Assembly (NCBI GenBank): GCA_012839805.1
Contig: DUMU01000016.1
Coordinates: 1-64,000 of the forward strand
Length of the DNA stretch: 64,000 bases
Direction: 5' to 3'
Source: Bacillota bacterium
GTDB lineage: Bacteria; Bacillota; Limnochordia; Limnochordales; DUMU01
Position numbers and translations under genes: made by a program. Positions within the stretch are counted from its first letter, which is position 1. Each line of letters opens with the position of its first letter. Below, piece after piece: positions 54,672-63,870 of this stretch. A model generated the notes under the pieces. The model saw only the letters and a list, made by a program, of their open reading frames with translations, was not told the origin of the DNA and searched no databases.

Positions 54672-55652
54672 ATGAGGAAAGGGCTTTTCCGGGTTCTCGT
54701 CTTAAGCGCCGGTCTTGTTGCTTTCACGTCGAGCATCACTCTTGTTCGAGTTGACGCCTTCGCGGCAGCAGGCTCCGCTGCTCCCCCCGCCACCGCGGAA
54801 CCGTCCATGAAACCTGCCGGAGCAAATCTCCGGATCATACGGGATCTCACGTATGCCACGGTGGACGGTAAAGCACTGCTTCTCGACCTGTACTTGCCTC
54901 CGGAACCGGCAGGCCCGCTGCCGCTTATAATTTGGGTTCACGGCGGAGGCTGGCGCAGCGGCAGCAAAGAGAATCCCCGGCTTGCCCTCGAGATGGTATA
55001 CCGGGGATACGCGGTGGCCAGCATCAACTACCGTCTCAGCCAGGAAGCTGTCTTTCCGGCCCAGATTCAGGACGTGAAAGCAGCCGTACGCTGGCTCCGT
55101 GCCAATTCGTCTACCTACGGACTCGACCCTGACCGATTCGGAGCGTGGGGGAGTTCGGCCGGCGGGCATCTAGTCGCACTGCTCGGAACCTCCGGGGGCG
55201 TCGACCTTTTTGACCGGGGCGGCGGCAACTACAACCAGTCCAGCCGTGTTCAGGCTGTAGTAGATTTCTATGGTCCAACCGACTTCCTGCAGATCAACTC
55301 CATGCCGGAGGCCGGCAGCTTCCGGCAGAGACCAAGTGCGGCTAGCTCGGCCGTATCGTTGCTGCTGGGTGGTCCGATTGAGGACAATCTGGATAAAGCG
55401 GCCGCCGCCAGCCCGATTACCTACGTCACGCCCGATGATCCGCCCTTCCTGATCGTTCACGGCCAACAGGATCGTACCGTGCCCTACCAGCAGAGCGTAC
55501 TCTTCTACAACGCACTCCGCCGGGCCGGTGTCGAAGCCACCCTGGTAATCCTCCCCGAAGCGCAGCACGGAGGACCGGCTTTCAGCGACCCCCAGCTTTT
55601 AGAACAGATCGCCGGCTTCTTTGATCGCCATCTGCGACCAGACCAGCCCTGA
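54672..55652 (+). CDS. secreted alpha/beta-hydrolase (esterase/lipase family)
   Basis: A 326-residue exported esterase. After a signal peptide (about 1-32, ending VDAFAAAG) comes a hormone-sensitive-lipase/BD-FAE-like hydrolase: oxyanion motif IIWVHGGGWRSGS, nucleophile Ser in FGAWGSSAGGHLVALLG, acid Asp in VHGQQDRTVPYQQS, and the catalytic His in PEAQHGGPAFSD. Enzymes of this group often remove acetyl, feruloyl or other acyl groups from hemicellulose, which would suit the arabinan and mannan genes of the window. The substrate is inferred only from context. ATG 54672 follows AAGGAG further upstream. Confidence 0.87.
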   Translation: MRKGLFRVLVLSAGLVAFTSSITLVRVDAFAAAGSAAPPATAEPSMKPAGANLRIIRDLTYATVDGKALLLDLYLPPEPAGPLPLIIWVHGGGWRSGSKENPRLALEMVYRGYAVASINYRLSQEAVFPAQIQDVKAAVRWLRANSSTYGLDPDRFGAWGSSAGGHLVALLGTSGGVDLFDRGGGNYNQSSRVQAVVDFYGPTDFLQINSMPEAGSFRQRPSAASSAVSLLLGGPIEDNLDKAAAASPITYVTPDDPPFLIVHGQQDRTVPYQQSVLFYNALRRAGVEATLVILPEAQHGGPAFSDPQLLEQIAGFFDRHLRPDQP

Positions 55653-55655
55653 GCA

Positions 55656-55682
55656 GAGGGGGGCGCTCCTCGCCCCCCCCTC
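55656..55682. terminator. bidirectional terminator between esterase and flagellin genes
   Basis: GAGGGGGGCG and CGCCCCCCCCTC form a very strong stem with a 5-base loop between two convergent genes. There is no U-run, so it may also act as an mRNA 3'-end stabiliser. Confidence 0.6.
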
Positions 55683-55734
55683 AACAACTGCCCAACCGCC
55701 TCTCGCGACGCCCCGGTGCCGGCTGCCATCATCG

Positions 55735-57528
55735 TTACTGCTTGAGCAGCCCCAGTATGTACTGGATCCGGACGTTCGCCTGGGCTAGCATCGCCATGGC
55801 CGACTGTAGCAAAATCTGGTGCTTGGCGAGCTCCGTGGCCTCGGCGGCCATGTCCGCATCCTCGATCCGTGAGCGAGCCGAGGTGATATTCTCTCGGGAC
55901 ACCTGAAGAACGTTTATCGTACGCTCCAGGCCACTTTGCAAAGCCCCCACGTGCGCCCGTTCTTTCGACAGCCGGGCAATCGCCGCGTCCAGGCTCGCAA
56001 TGGCGCTTGTCGCGTGTCCCACCGTATCCACCAGCACGCCCTTCTCCACGGTTGCCGGCGTGGTCAGCCGCCCGTCCGCCCCAACCGTCGCTGCCTGCGA
56101 TTCCCTGGTGACAAGGCCGATGACGTTCGTGCCCCAACCCGCCTCGCCCGCCAGAACCCGGTTCATCAGTTCGGGATTCCAGGTCAACCTGGCTATGCCT
56201 GCAAACGTTACCGAACCGCTATCGTCCGTTACCGCCTGAGTTGCCACCGTCTTCCCGTCCATGTCCACCAGGCTGAAGGATATACCGTCGATCTCCAGCT
56301 GTGTATCCGGCGGCCATTCGTAAGCCTGTTGTGTCCCGGAGACGGTTGCCGCTCCGATGCCCGGGGGCGGGACGATGCCGTTTATGGCGGTGACCACCTC
56401 ATTCCACGTAGCATCCACCTCGCCCCGGTCGTTCCGTCCCAATACCACCGTCAGCAAACTCTGGGCGCCGTCGTACGTGGCGGTGGTTTGCACCGGGTTA
56501 GCACGTGTGATGACTGGAGTCGTTCCGATCTCGCTTGCCGTCTGGCTACCATCACCCGTGACGCCCGCCTCAATCCCGGTGGTATCCTTCACTGCGTTGA
56601 TCGCCAGCGCTACGTCGTTCCAGGTCGCATCGATGGCACCCGTGTCATCAGTTCCCAAAGTAATTGTAAGCTTCTGCGCCACCTCATCCCAGGTAACGCT
56701 GGTTTCACTGTTAGGGGATCCCGACTTGAGGAACTCAATGTTGAAGTCTCGCGCTGTGGTAGTCGTAAACTCAAGCGTACACTGGGCACTTACCATTAAG
56801 GTAGCAACATACTCTGTAGGTTCACTGCTATTCACTATTGCTAAACGGAACTGCTTGGGGGAAACGCTCGTCAGCGTCAGATTACCGTCCGCTGTGCTCA
56901 CTGCCCCGCCAGAGCTAATGAGCTTCACCTCGTAGGCACCGGAAGGCACCGAAGACGGTTCAATGATCGAAACTTCATCGATACGGTCGCCTTCGATCAC
57001 ATACCCTTGAACTCCGGGCGTAAGGCCGAGCGATTTCGCGTCCACCGGTGCCAGGTCCACGTTCAAAGTCGTGCCGGCATTCGGACCTATCTGCAAGGAA
57101 GCATTGGTCAAGCCGCCACCGAGCAGATTCTTCCGGTTGAACTCGGTCTGGTTCGTGGTGCGGGATAGCTCTTCGGCCAGCTGATCGATCTCTTGTTGGA
57201 TCGCCAACCGGTCCTCCCAGGTGAGGGTGCCGCTCGCCGCCTGCACGGCGAGTTCCCGCATGCGCTGCACTATACCGTGCATCTCTCCCATGACGGCATC
57301 CGCCGTCTGGAACAGGGAAACGCCGTCCTGGACGTTGCGGAGGGCCTGGTCCGTGCCGGCGATCTGGGCCTGCATGCGTTGGACGATGGTGAGACCGGCC
57401 GCGCCGTCGGCCCCGCGGTTGATGCGAAGTCCGGTAGAAAGCCGCGCCAGTGCCTTCGTCAGCCGTTGGTCGTTCCGGCGCAACGTGGCCAGCGCTCGGA
57501 AAGCAACCGTGTCGGTGTTGATCCTCAA
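55735..57528 (-). CDS. fliC: flagellin
   Basis: A 597-residue filament protein. The TTG at 57528 is chosen because AAAGGAGG lies 8 bases upstream and the product then begins LRINTDTVAFRALATLRR, as flagellins should. N-terminal D0/D1 helices (1-140: ALARLSTGLRINRGADGAAG, VQDGVSLFQTADAVMGEM) and C-terminal D1/D0 (505-597: DMAAEATELAKHQILLQSAM, LAQANVRIQYILG) are intact. The central 145-480 is a large surface domain with an internal duplication: 278-313 and 351-385 share LT(I/V).LG..D.G..DATWN(D/E)V..AIN. One Cys (250) is unusual for a flagellin. It stands alone, without other flagellar genes, behind a sigma-28 promoter. Confidence 0.93.
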   Translation of the reverse strand: MRINTDTVAFRALATLRRNDQRLTKALARLSTGLRINRGADGAAGLTIVQRMQAQIAGTDQALRNVQDGVSLFQTADAVMGEMHGIVQRMRELAVQAASGTLTWEDRLAIQQEIDQLAEELSRTTNQTEFNRKNLLGGGLTNASLQIGPNAGTTLNVDLAPVDAKSLGLTPGVQGYVIEGDRIDEVSIIEPSSVPSGAYEVKLISSGGAVSTADGNLTLTSVSPKQFRLAIVNSSEPTEYVATLMVSAQCTLEFTTTTARDFNIEFLKSGSPNSETSVTWDEVAQKLTITLGTDDTGAIDATWNDVALAINAVKDTTGIEAGVTGDGSQTASEIGTTPVITRANPVQTTATYDGAQSLLTVVLGRNDRGEVDATWNEVVTAINGIVPPPGIGAATVSGTQQAYEWPPDTQLEIDGISFSLVDMDGKTVATQAVTDDSGSVTFAGIARLTWNPELMNRVLAGEAGWGTNVIGLVTRESQAATVGADGRLTTPATVEKGVLVDTVGHATSAIASLDAAIARLSKERAHVGALQSGLERTINVLQVSRENITSARSRIEDADMAAEATELAKHQILLQSAMAMLAQANVRIQYILGLLKQ

Positions 57529-57606
57529 GCCGATGCCTCCTTTCACCAGCAGGCTGAAGGGCAGCCACCCATGAATTGGGTAGCTATCCTGCTGACTCCA
57601 GGAATG

Positions 57607-57634
57607 GCATCGGCAGCAAGCCGCGGCAGGTTTA
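57607..57634 (-). promoter_or_regulatory. sigma-28 (SigD/FliA) promoter of flagellin
   Basis: On the minus strand TAAA (57634-57631), a 16-base spacer and GCCGATGC (57614-57607) match the SigD consensus TAAA-N14-16-GCCGATAT at 10 of 12 positions. The 5' leader would be about 70 nt and contains several GGA triplets, a possible CsrA binding pattern. Confidence 0.8.
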
Positions 57635-57729
57635 ACCACCCCGGCAGGCCGGCCCCGCAGGCTTGACCCGGCACGACCGGCCCTGCCGCCTGGCGGGGGC
57701 CGGCGGGCAACCGGATAGCGGGCCTGGCC

Positions 57730-58842
57730 TTAACCTACCGGCACGGCCTCGGCCCGGCTCTCGGTACGCACCTCGACCTGGACTCCCACCCTCGAGATGG
57801 AGAACGGAATAACCCGGGCTCCCGCATTCTCTAACGCTTCGATCACTCTTTCCCGAACGGCCTTCAGTTCATCAGGAATGCCGATCCCGCCGGCGGTGCC
57901 GTCCCCGCTTCCAGCACTGCTCCCACTTCCACCCGTGCTTAGCATGGTAACCATGCAGCCGCCACCGCCGGCGCCGCAAAGCTTGCTGGCCCGGGCCCCC
58001 GCCCTCGCCGCCGCCTCCATCAGCCGCTCTACGTCCGGGGTCGTCACCCCTTCGGCGAGCTCGCGGCGGTTTTGCCACTCCTCGGCGAGCAGTTCGGCCA
58101 GATCAACGAAACGGCCGGCAGAGATACATTCCCGCATGGCGAAAGCGGTTTGTTTGATTCGCTTCATACGTTCAACCGTCTGCCCCCGGTTCTCGATGTA
58201 GGCGCGCATCATGCCCCAATTGGTGATAGCAGAGAAACGAGGAGCGCCCGTGAAGGAGAGAATCATGCGGGCGGATAGCGCCTCGAGGGCTGCCTCGCTT
58301 TGGATGAGCCGCTCTACCCGGTTCTCTTCGACATCGAACCAGATGGCGTTCACTCCGCCGTAGGTCGCCGCGTAGTAGTCCTGCTTGCCGGTGGGGACCC
58401 GGATGGTCTGCGCCTCAAGATTGGCCCCGATGTTGATGATGTCTTCGTCGGAACGACGATCGACCCGCAGCTTGTTTAGGGCATGGCTGAGGGCGATGAG
58501 CAGGGCGGAGGAAGCCCCCAGGCCCGACCCTTTCGGCGCCTGGTTTTCGGTAAAGACGTCGATCCCCATAGGCGGAGCATAGAAGCGGATGACCCTGGCC
58601 ACCAGATCCAGCTCGCCCCCCACCTCGAGGTGGGCGAGGTCGGCAGCATGACGCTCGGTGTGGGTGTCGAGGGAGTAGATGTGGATCTCCCTATCTTCCC
58701 GGGTGCGGATGGTAACGGTACTGTTTACGTCGATGGCCACGTTGACCGTGAGCCCGCCGTCTTCGAAGAGATAGAGAGGATAAAGGTCAAGGGTACCGCC
58801 GGCCAAATCGATCCGGTTGGGAGCAACCGCTCTTACCTCCAT
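57730..58842 (-). CDS. GHMP-family sugar kinase
   Basis: A 370-residue GHMP kinase. Segments: RAVAPNRIDLAGGTLDLYPL (substrate loop), the ATP loop APKGSGLGASSALLIALSHA, GKQDYYAATYGGVNAIWF and the C-terminal SKLCGAGGGGCMVTM. The substrate-binding start resembles D-glycero-D-manno-heptose 7-phosphate kinases and related sugar kinases more than galactokinase or mevalonate kinase. If the cell has an outer membrane, a cell-surface heptose or fucose pathway would make sense. A Gly/Ser linker (STGGSGSSAGSGDGTAGG) follows the GAGGGG motif and is not normal for the family. ATG 58842 follows GGGAGG. Confidence 0.8.
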   Translation of the reverse strand: MEVRAVAPNRIDLAGGTLDLYPLYLFEDGGLTVNVAIDVNSTVTIRTREDREIHIYSLDTHTERHAADLAHLEVGGELDLVARVIRFYAPPMGIDVFTENQAPKGSGLGASSALLIALSHALNKLRVDRRSDEDIINIGANLEAQTIRVPTGKQDYYAATYGGVNAIWFDVEENRVERLIQSEAALEALSARMILSFTGAPRFSAITNWGMMRAYIENRGQTVERMKRIKQTAFAMRECISAGRFVDLAELLAEEWQNRRELAEGVTTPDVERLMEAAARAGARASKLCGAGGGGCMVTMLSTGGSGSSAGSGDGTAGGIGIPDELKAVRERVIEALENAGARVIPFSISRVGVQVEVRTESRAEAVPVG

Positions 58843-59163
58843 GCCGATGCCTCCCCGCAGCCCCGCCGTTCCGGCGGACCGGCTCAAACCCTGCCGGTCG
58901 GGCCGCTACGTGTTGGTTGAATACTGGTCGGATAGGACTACGTTCCAGGTTATGCCGAAAGCTCCCCGGGTGCCAGCGCGCGGCGGGTCACCAAACACGG
59001 GAGCGCCGGAGTAGATTCGCCGTCCCAGCTGGGATTCCCTTCAGAGGGGAGGAAACCGGGCCGGCCACGGCGAACCACTGCGGGAAGTTCCGGGGCAAGC
59101 CCTCATACTGGCCAACCTTGGCCAGCAGATGGGAGAGACCAAACGGGAAAGGAGCAGGCAAGC

Positions 59164-59514
59164 ATGCCTTACGTCTCGTGCGTTACGAGCCAAAACCTGA
59201 CCGGTCGTGCCGAAGAGGAGTTCAAGGCCGGTGTGGCCAGAGCTCTGGCGGAGGTGGCCGGTAAACCTGAGGAATATCTCTTTGTCTCTATTGAGGCAGG
59301 GCAGACGCTCTTCATAAGGGGACAACGCCTTCCCGGGGCGGTGATACGCGTCAGCCTCATCGGCTCGCTTAGCTCAGCGCAAAAACAGGAGATCACCTCG
59401 CGCCTTTGCCGCTTATGCCAGGATCAATTCGGACTCCCCGGCGACGCCGTCTACGTCATCTTCGAGCCCGTTTCCGCCGGCGATTGGGGCTGGAACGGCC
59501 GCCTCTTCGGCTAG
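59164..59514 (+). CDS. MIF/tautomerase-superfamily protein
   Basis: A 116-residue protein of the macrophage migration inhibitory factor family. Pro2, which becomes the N-terminal catalytic proline after Met removal, is present (MPYVSCVTSQNLTG). The rest follows the beta-alpha-beta repeat (GKPEEYLFVSIEAGQTLFI, QDQFGLPGDAVYVIFEPVSA, GDWGWNGRLFG). Bacterial homologues tautomerise phenylpyruvate in vitro; the physiological role is unknown. ATG 59164 follows AAAGGAG. Confidence 0.85.
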   Translation: MPYVSCVTSQNLTGRAEEEFKAGVARALAEVAGKPEEYLFVSIEAGQTLFIRGQRLPGAVIRVSLIGSLSSAQKQEITSRLCRLCQDQFGLPGDAVYVIFEPVSAGDWGWNGRLFG

Positions 59515-59728
59515 TGACCAGGCAGGGGCAAGGCGACGTCCACCAGCCGGCCAGCGCAGGTAGTATCCGGCGCTTTTTCCCGGGGCGTGCCGGCGGTGGT
59601 GGCTCCCCGGCAGCAGTTCAGCGGGTTATAATGAACAGCATGCAGCGCCAGTTGCCTGTCTCCGCAACTTTTAAGGGTGACTGCTGAGGGTGACTGCTGA
59701 AAGATCACTCTGAAAGAAGGGTAGCAGG

Positions 59729-61036
59729 TTGAAAGAGCTCGGAGAGCGGCAAGCCGAACAGGGACGAGCTGCGGCGGTGCGACGGCAGGCAGTACGGTTC
59801 ATCGTGCTGCTCGGCGTGGTCAGCCTGTTTTCGGATATGGTATACGAAGGAGCAAGGAGCGCGACGGGGCCGTTCTTGCTATCGCTCGGAGCCAGTGCCG
59901 GAGTGGTAGGTACGGTCGCCGGGTTGGGCGAACTGCTCGGATATGCGTTGCGCCTGGTGTCGGGGGATGTAGCAGACCGGACCCGAAGGTATTGGTTACT
60001 CACGGGAATCGGGTACGCGGTCAACTTGCTGTCCGTTCCCCTCTTGGCCCTGGCAGGGCGGTGGGACGTCGCGGCCGGGCTGGTCCTGATCGAACGGATT
60101 GGAAAGGGCATCCGGACGCCGTCCCGGGACGTATTGCTGTCGTACGCCACGCGTGAGGTCGGACGGGGATTCGGCTTCGGCCTGCATGAGGCACTCGACC
60201 AGATCGGTGCAATCCTGGGACCGCTGGTGGTGGCAGGAGCAGCTTTCGCCGGCGAGGGTTACCGGACCGGGTTTGCCTGGCTCCTTGCTCCGGCGATCCT
60301 GGCCCTGGGAACGCTGGCGGCGGCGCGGCTCATATACGCCTCGCCGCAGCGATTCGAAGCGACGGGCCAGGGGGAGGGTTCGGACCCTAGCGCAGGTGCG
60401 GCTGCGGCCGCCGCGAGGGGTACGGGAACGGATACGGGCGCAGCCGGTGGTGCGGCCCCTCGACCGGAGTACCTTTGGGGCCTGGGCCGGGGGCTGTGGC
60501 TCTACATCGCTTTCTCCGGCCTGACCGTCTTCGGGTTTGCCCACTTCCAACTGCTTTCCTACCACTTCAAAGCCGTGGGACTCATGAGCGACGCTCTCAT
60601 CCCTCTGGCCTTCGCCATCGCCATGGGCGTCGACGCGGTTGCCGCCCTGATCGTAGGCAGGGCTTACGACCGTTCCGGGCTCAATGTCCTGCTGGCGCTT
60701 CCGGTCGGAACACTCCTTGCCAGCGTGCTCGCTTTCGGCTCCCGCCCGGGACTGGCCTGGGCAGGCCTTCTGGTTTGGGGCGTGGTGATGGGAGTTCAGG
60801 AGACGATCATGCGGGCTGCCATCGCCGACCTTTCCCCCCTCGCCATGCGAGGGCGAGCCTATGGCGTTTTCAACACCGTCTTCGGCATCGCCTGGTTCGT
60901 GGGCAGCGCCATCATGGGCTTCCTGTACGACGTTTCGGTCACCGCAGTGATCGTGTTCGCGGTCGTGGTCCAGCTTCTAGCCCTGCCCGTTTTCGCCGTG
61001 CTGCATCGTACTGGTACTGCCAGGGCAGCTGGCTAA
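59729..61036 (+). CDS. MFS transporter
   Basis: A 435-residue major facilitator with about 12 membrane segments. The cytoplasmic loop motif after TM2 is GDVADRTRRYWL, and the second half has RAYDRSGLNVLLALP. LIERIGKGIRTPSRDVLLSY is a segment seen in a subgroup of proton-coupled drug or metabolite exporters. A central loop of about 45 residues is Ala/Gly/Thr-rich (GEGSDPSAGAAAAAARGTGT) and longer than normal. The start is TTG at 59729 with GAAGG upstream. The substrate is unknown. The 3' end overlaps the convergent permease gene by 4 bp. Confidence 0.8.
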   Translation: MKELGERQAEQGRAAAVRRQAVRFIVLLGVVSLFSDMVYEGARSATGPFLLSLGASAGVVGTVAGLGELLGYALRLVSGDVADRTRRYWLLTGIGYAVNLLSVPLLALAGRWDVAAGLVLIERIGKGIRTPSRDVLLSYATREVGRGFGFGLHEALDQIGAILGPLVVAGAAFAGEGYRTGFAWLLAPAILALGTLAAARLIYASPQRFEATGQGEGSDPSAGAAAAAARGTGTDTGAAGGAAPRPEYLWGLGRGLWLYIAFSGLTVFGFAHFQLLSYHFKAVGLMSDALIPLAFAIAMGVDAVAALIVGRAYDRSGLNVLLALPVGTLLASVLAFGSRPGLAWAGLLVWGVVMGVQETIMRAAIADLSPLAMRGRAYGVFNTVFGIAWFVGSAIMGFLYDVSVTAVIVFAVVVQLLALPVFAVLHRTGTARAAG

Positions 61037-62775
61037 GGTGACTCCAGCCGATCGAAGAGACGGGCCGCCACCGCCAGCACCAGGGCGGCGATGGCCACCG
61101 CCCCGGCGGCGGCAAGCAATAAGGCCAGGCGCACCGAACCCCCGGCCAGGAGTCCCAGCACCGGTAGTGGCACCACCAGGACCAGGCACAAAACAAACAC
61201 CATGAACCGCAAGAGACTCCGGGTGAACGGTGGCAGCCAGGAGGGGACGATGATGGTTCCGAGCAGGACCGTTGCCTGGCCGAGCGCGCAAAGGGCAAGG
61301 AGCAACAGCCAGCTGGCCAGAGCGCTGGCGGCGATGGAGGCGAAGCCGGCACCGGCTCGCCCCACGGTCCCGACCAGCACGGAGGTCCAAAGCATGAGAC
61401 TAGCATCCAGGGAGACGTCAAACCAAGGGACGACGGCAGTTGCCAGGAGCCGTCGCCAGGGCGCGGCCGGGATCAGGAAAATGTGCGGCTGCCGCAGTTC
61501 GTCGGCGAGGTAACCCGATCCCTGGGAAAGCAGTGGCATCGCCAAGGGGACAAGCCAAAGCCAGAATGACGCCAGGTTGAGATAGCGGACCAGAAGACCC
61601 AGACCCGCGCCGAACAGGCCGATGAAAACCAGGCTATATACTGCCGTCGCCCGCTCGAACCGCAGGTAGCGCAAAGCCTGCTCCCAGGTTATCGCCCACG
61701 CCCCGCGGCCAAAAGGCGGGACGGACACGTGGCTGAGGCGGGGATCGGCGCTGCGCCCGAGCATGGTCAGCACCGTACCCTGCAGGTCGGTGGCCTGGGC
61801 CTCGCCGGCTTTCTTCGCCACCTCCGCCGCCTGAATGAACGTCTGCGTTTGCGCTACCGCCGGCTCGTAGTAGTCCTCGGCCAGGTGGAGGGCGGCGGCC
61901 GCCAGAGCGCCGACCAAAAGCAACGTGGCCAGGAAACCCTCCCGGGTCGCGGCCGGCCAGCCCGGAGCTTCTCTCCTGCTTGCGGCACCTGTGGCCTCCC
62001 GGGCAAACTGCCACTCGAAAGGCAGGCCGAAGCTGGCGAGCCAGCGCAGGGGCGGCAGCTCGGCAGCCTTCTCGAGCCGCTCGAAAGTCACTTCAAGGGC
62101 AGGCCTGATTCCGGCCACTCCCTGTCCTCCCTGCCCCCGGAAGGCAGGCCATAATGCCCAAACCGCGAGGATGGTCGCCACGACCACCACTGCCGCCCGC
62201 AGCCGGCGACCTATCCCCGCCGCCCGCTCCGCCGGCTTCCGGTGAACTGCCAACCACCCCACCGCCCCCACCAGCTCCGCCACCATGTGGATCAACACGA
62301 AGGCGGCCAGCAGGCTGAATACCCCGCTGAATCCCACCGGATAGTCCAGTTTCATCAGCACGAGGAGCGACCAGACGAGGTTCGGGATCGCTCGCAGTAG
62401 CTCGAGGAAAAGCTGGCGCAGGAACTGGCCGGCGAGGACCACCCGCGGGGAGATGGGAGCGGGAAGCAACAGGCTCACGTCGGCGGAACTGAAGATGACC
62501 GGCGGCCGGCGGGGGGCGCCGTACAGGCTCGTGAGTATCGCCACCAGGGCCCAGCCCGCCAGCACGGCCGTGGCCGGCGGTCGGAACCCCATTACCATTG
62601 CCTCTGCCTGGGCCTCGTGGTTGCCGGGCGCGGCCGAAAACCTCGCTACCTGCACCATGACCGCGACGAACCCGATGACGATCAGCCCGTAGAAGACCAG
62701 CCAGCCCGGCGAACGCAGAAGGCGCCGTAGCCGGTTGCGGAATTGCCACCACTCAAGCTGCAGCAGTGCTCTCAC
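61033..62775 (-). CDS. ABC exporter permease
   Basis: A 580-residue membrane protein with about 10-12 hydrophobic segments, beginning LLQLEWWQFRNRLRRLLRSP and WLVFYGLIVIGFVAVMVQVA. The arrangement of an N-terminal amphipathic helix, then paired membrane blocks and a large central domain, is that of ABC-2-like exporter permeases. The start overlaps the ATPase stop by 4 bp, so the two genes are translationally coupled and form one complex. The exported substrate cannot be inferred. Confidence 0.8.
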   Translation of the reverse strand: MRALLQLEWWQFRNRLRRLLRSPGWLVFYGLIVIGFVAVMVQVARFSAAPGNHEAQAEAMVMGFRPPATAVLAGWALVAILTSLYGAPRRPPVIFSSADVSLLLPAPISPRVVLAGQFLRQLFLELLRAIPNLVWSLLVLMKLDYPVGFSGVFSLLAAFVLIHMVAELVGAVGWLAVHRKPAERAAGIGRRLRAAVVVVATILAVWALWPAFRGQGGQGVAGIRPALEVTFERLEKAAELPPLRWLASFGLPFEWQFAREATGAASRREAPGWPAATREGFLATLLLVGALAAAALHLAEDYYEPAVAQTQTFIQAAEVAKKAGEAQATDLQGTVLTMLGRSADPRLSHVSVPPFGRGAWAITWEQALRYLRFERATAVYSLVFIGLFGAGLGLLVRYLNLASFWLWLVPLAMPLLSQGSGYLADELRQPHIFLIPAAPWRRLLATAVVPWFDVSLDASLMLWTSVLVGTVGRAGAGFASIAASALASWLLLLALCALGQATVLLGTIIVPSWLPPFTRSLLRFMVFVLCLVLVVPLPVLGLLAGGSVRLALLLAAAGAVAIAALVLAVAARLFDRLESP

Positions 62776-63611
62776 TCTGGGTTCACCCGTCCGTCATTCA
62801 TAATCGCTTCGAAGAAGACATCTTCCAGGGGCGTGCCGGTGGGCAGGTGGAATTGGTCGCGCAGCCGCGCCAGCGATCCCTCGGCTACCCGCCGGCCTTT
62901 GTGCATGATCAGTGCCCGGTCGCAGATCCGCTCCACGCTCTCCAGCATGTGCGTGCTGATCAAGAGGCCTACCCCGGAGTCTCGCAGTTCCAAAAAGAGC
63001 TCGCGCAGCTGCCGCTGCGCCGGCGGATCAAGACCGACCATTGGTTCGTCGAGGATGAGGAGGGAAGGGTGGTGCAGCAGGGCAGTACAGATCAGGAGCT
63101 TCTGGCGCATTCCCTTGGAAAGGCCCGAAGCAAGGGTATCCCGCTTATCCCAAAGGTCGAATCGTTTGAGCAACTTTTCCGCCTCCGCCCGCCAGTTGGC
63201 CGGGCCGGAGTGGTCGCCGGCACGTCCCTGCCGCCCGCCGCGGTGACCTGGCCCGTCGAGACCGTAGGCGAGCGCCACGAACTGCAGATGTTCCCAGGGG
63301 GTAAGCAGTTCATAAACGGTGGGCACTTCGGGTACCCAACCGACGATCTGGCGGGAACGGGGTTTGCGTGCCGGTAGGCCGTCGATGGTGATTTCGCCCC
63401 ATTGGGGCCGCAAGAGGCCGACTATGCACTTGAGTGTGGTTGTCTTCCCGGCCCCGTTCGGCCCCAGCATGGCCAGGATCTCGCCCCGGTTGACGGTAAA
63501 GGAGAGGTCGCATACCGCCTGCACGCTGCCGAACCACTTGCTCAGGCCCCTCACCTTCAGCAAGGTTTGGGCCGGCAGCGGCGGCTGCCGGTCGCCCCCG
63601 GACGTGGTCAT
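62772..63611 (-). CDS. ABC exporter ATP-binding protein
   Basis: A 279-residue ABC ATPase of the drug/lantibiotic exporter type: Walker A MLGPNGAGKTTTLKC, Q-loop VGWVPEVPTVYELLTPWEHL, a signature LASGLSKGMRQKLLIC, Walker B SLLILDEPMVGLDPPAQ, H-loop LISTHMLESVERI. A 20-residue Gly/Arg-rich stretch (DGPGHRGGRQGRAGDHSGPA) is inserted before the helical domain. The ATG at 63611 has GGGAGG 11 bases upstream. It is the first gene of a two-gene exporter operon. Confidence 0.9.
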   Translation of the reverse strand: MTTSGGDRQPPLPAQTLLKVRGLSKWFGSVQAVCDLSFTVNRGEILAMLGPNGAGKTTTLKCIVGLLRPQWGEITIDGLPARKPRSRQIVGWVPEVPTVYELLTPWEHLQFVALAYGLDGPGHRGGRQGRAGDHSGPANWRAEAEKLLKRFDLWDKRDTLASGLSKGMRQKLLICTALLHHPSLLILDEPMVGLDPPAQRQLRELFLELRDSGVGLLISTHMLESVERICDRALIMHKGRRVAEGSLARLRDQFHLPTGTPLEDVFFEAIMNDGRVNPE

Positions 63612-63870
63612 TACAATGACAGCCTCCCGGTCGCAGGCCTGATCCCTGGTTTGCCCAGGCGGCCCTCGGTTCGTCTTCCACTAGCGCGGTAAACTGGATT
63701 TTTCCCTCTTTGGCCTCATTCCTGCTTCATCGTAGAGGAAGCCGGGTCGGCCCATGCCGGGCTCGAACTCCGGTCTGCCTGCCCGTCTTGCCATCTTATG
63801 GCTAGCATGGTAAACTCAGGACTACCGGACGGCAGGTATGTCCGGAAAGAGCGAAGGGGAGGCCGATGCC

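Noticed and set aside
57900..57960. Gly/Ser stretch in the GHMP kinase as a frameshift artefact
   Set aside because: Family sequence resumes in the same frame on both sides (GAGGGGCM before, a C-terminal helix after), so it is a true insertion.
63720..63800. tRNA-like T-arm sequence (GCTCGAACTCC) on the minus strand
   Set aside because: The stem around the loop does not pair over five bases and no acceptor, D or anticodon arms could be built, so I do not call a tRNA.
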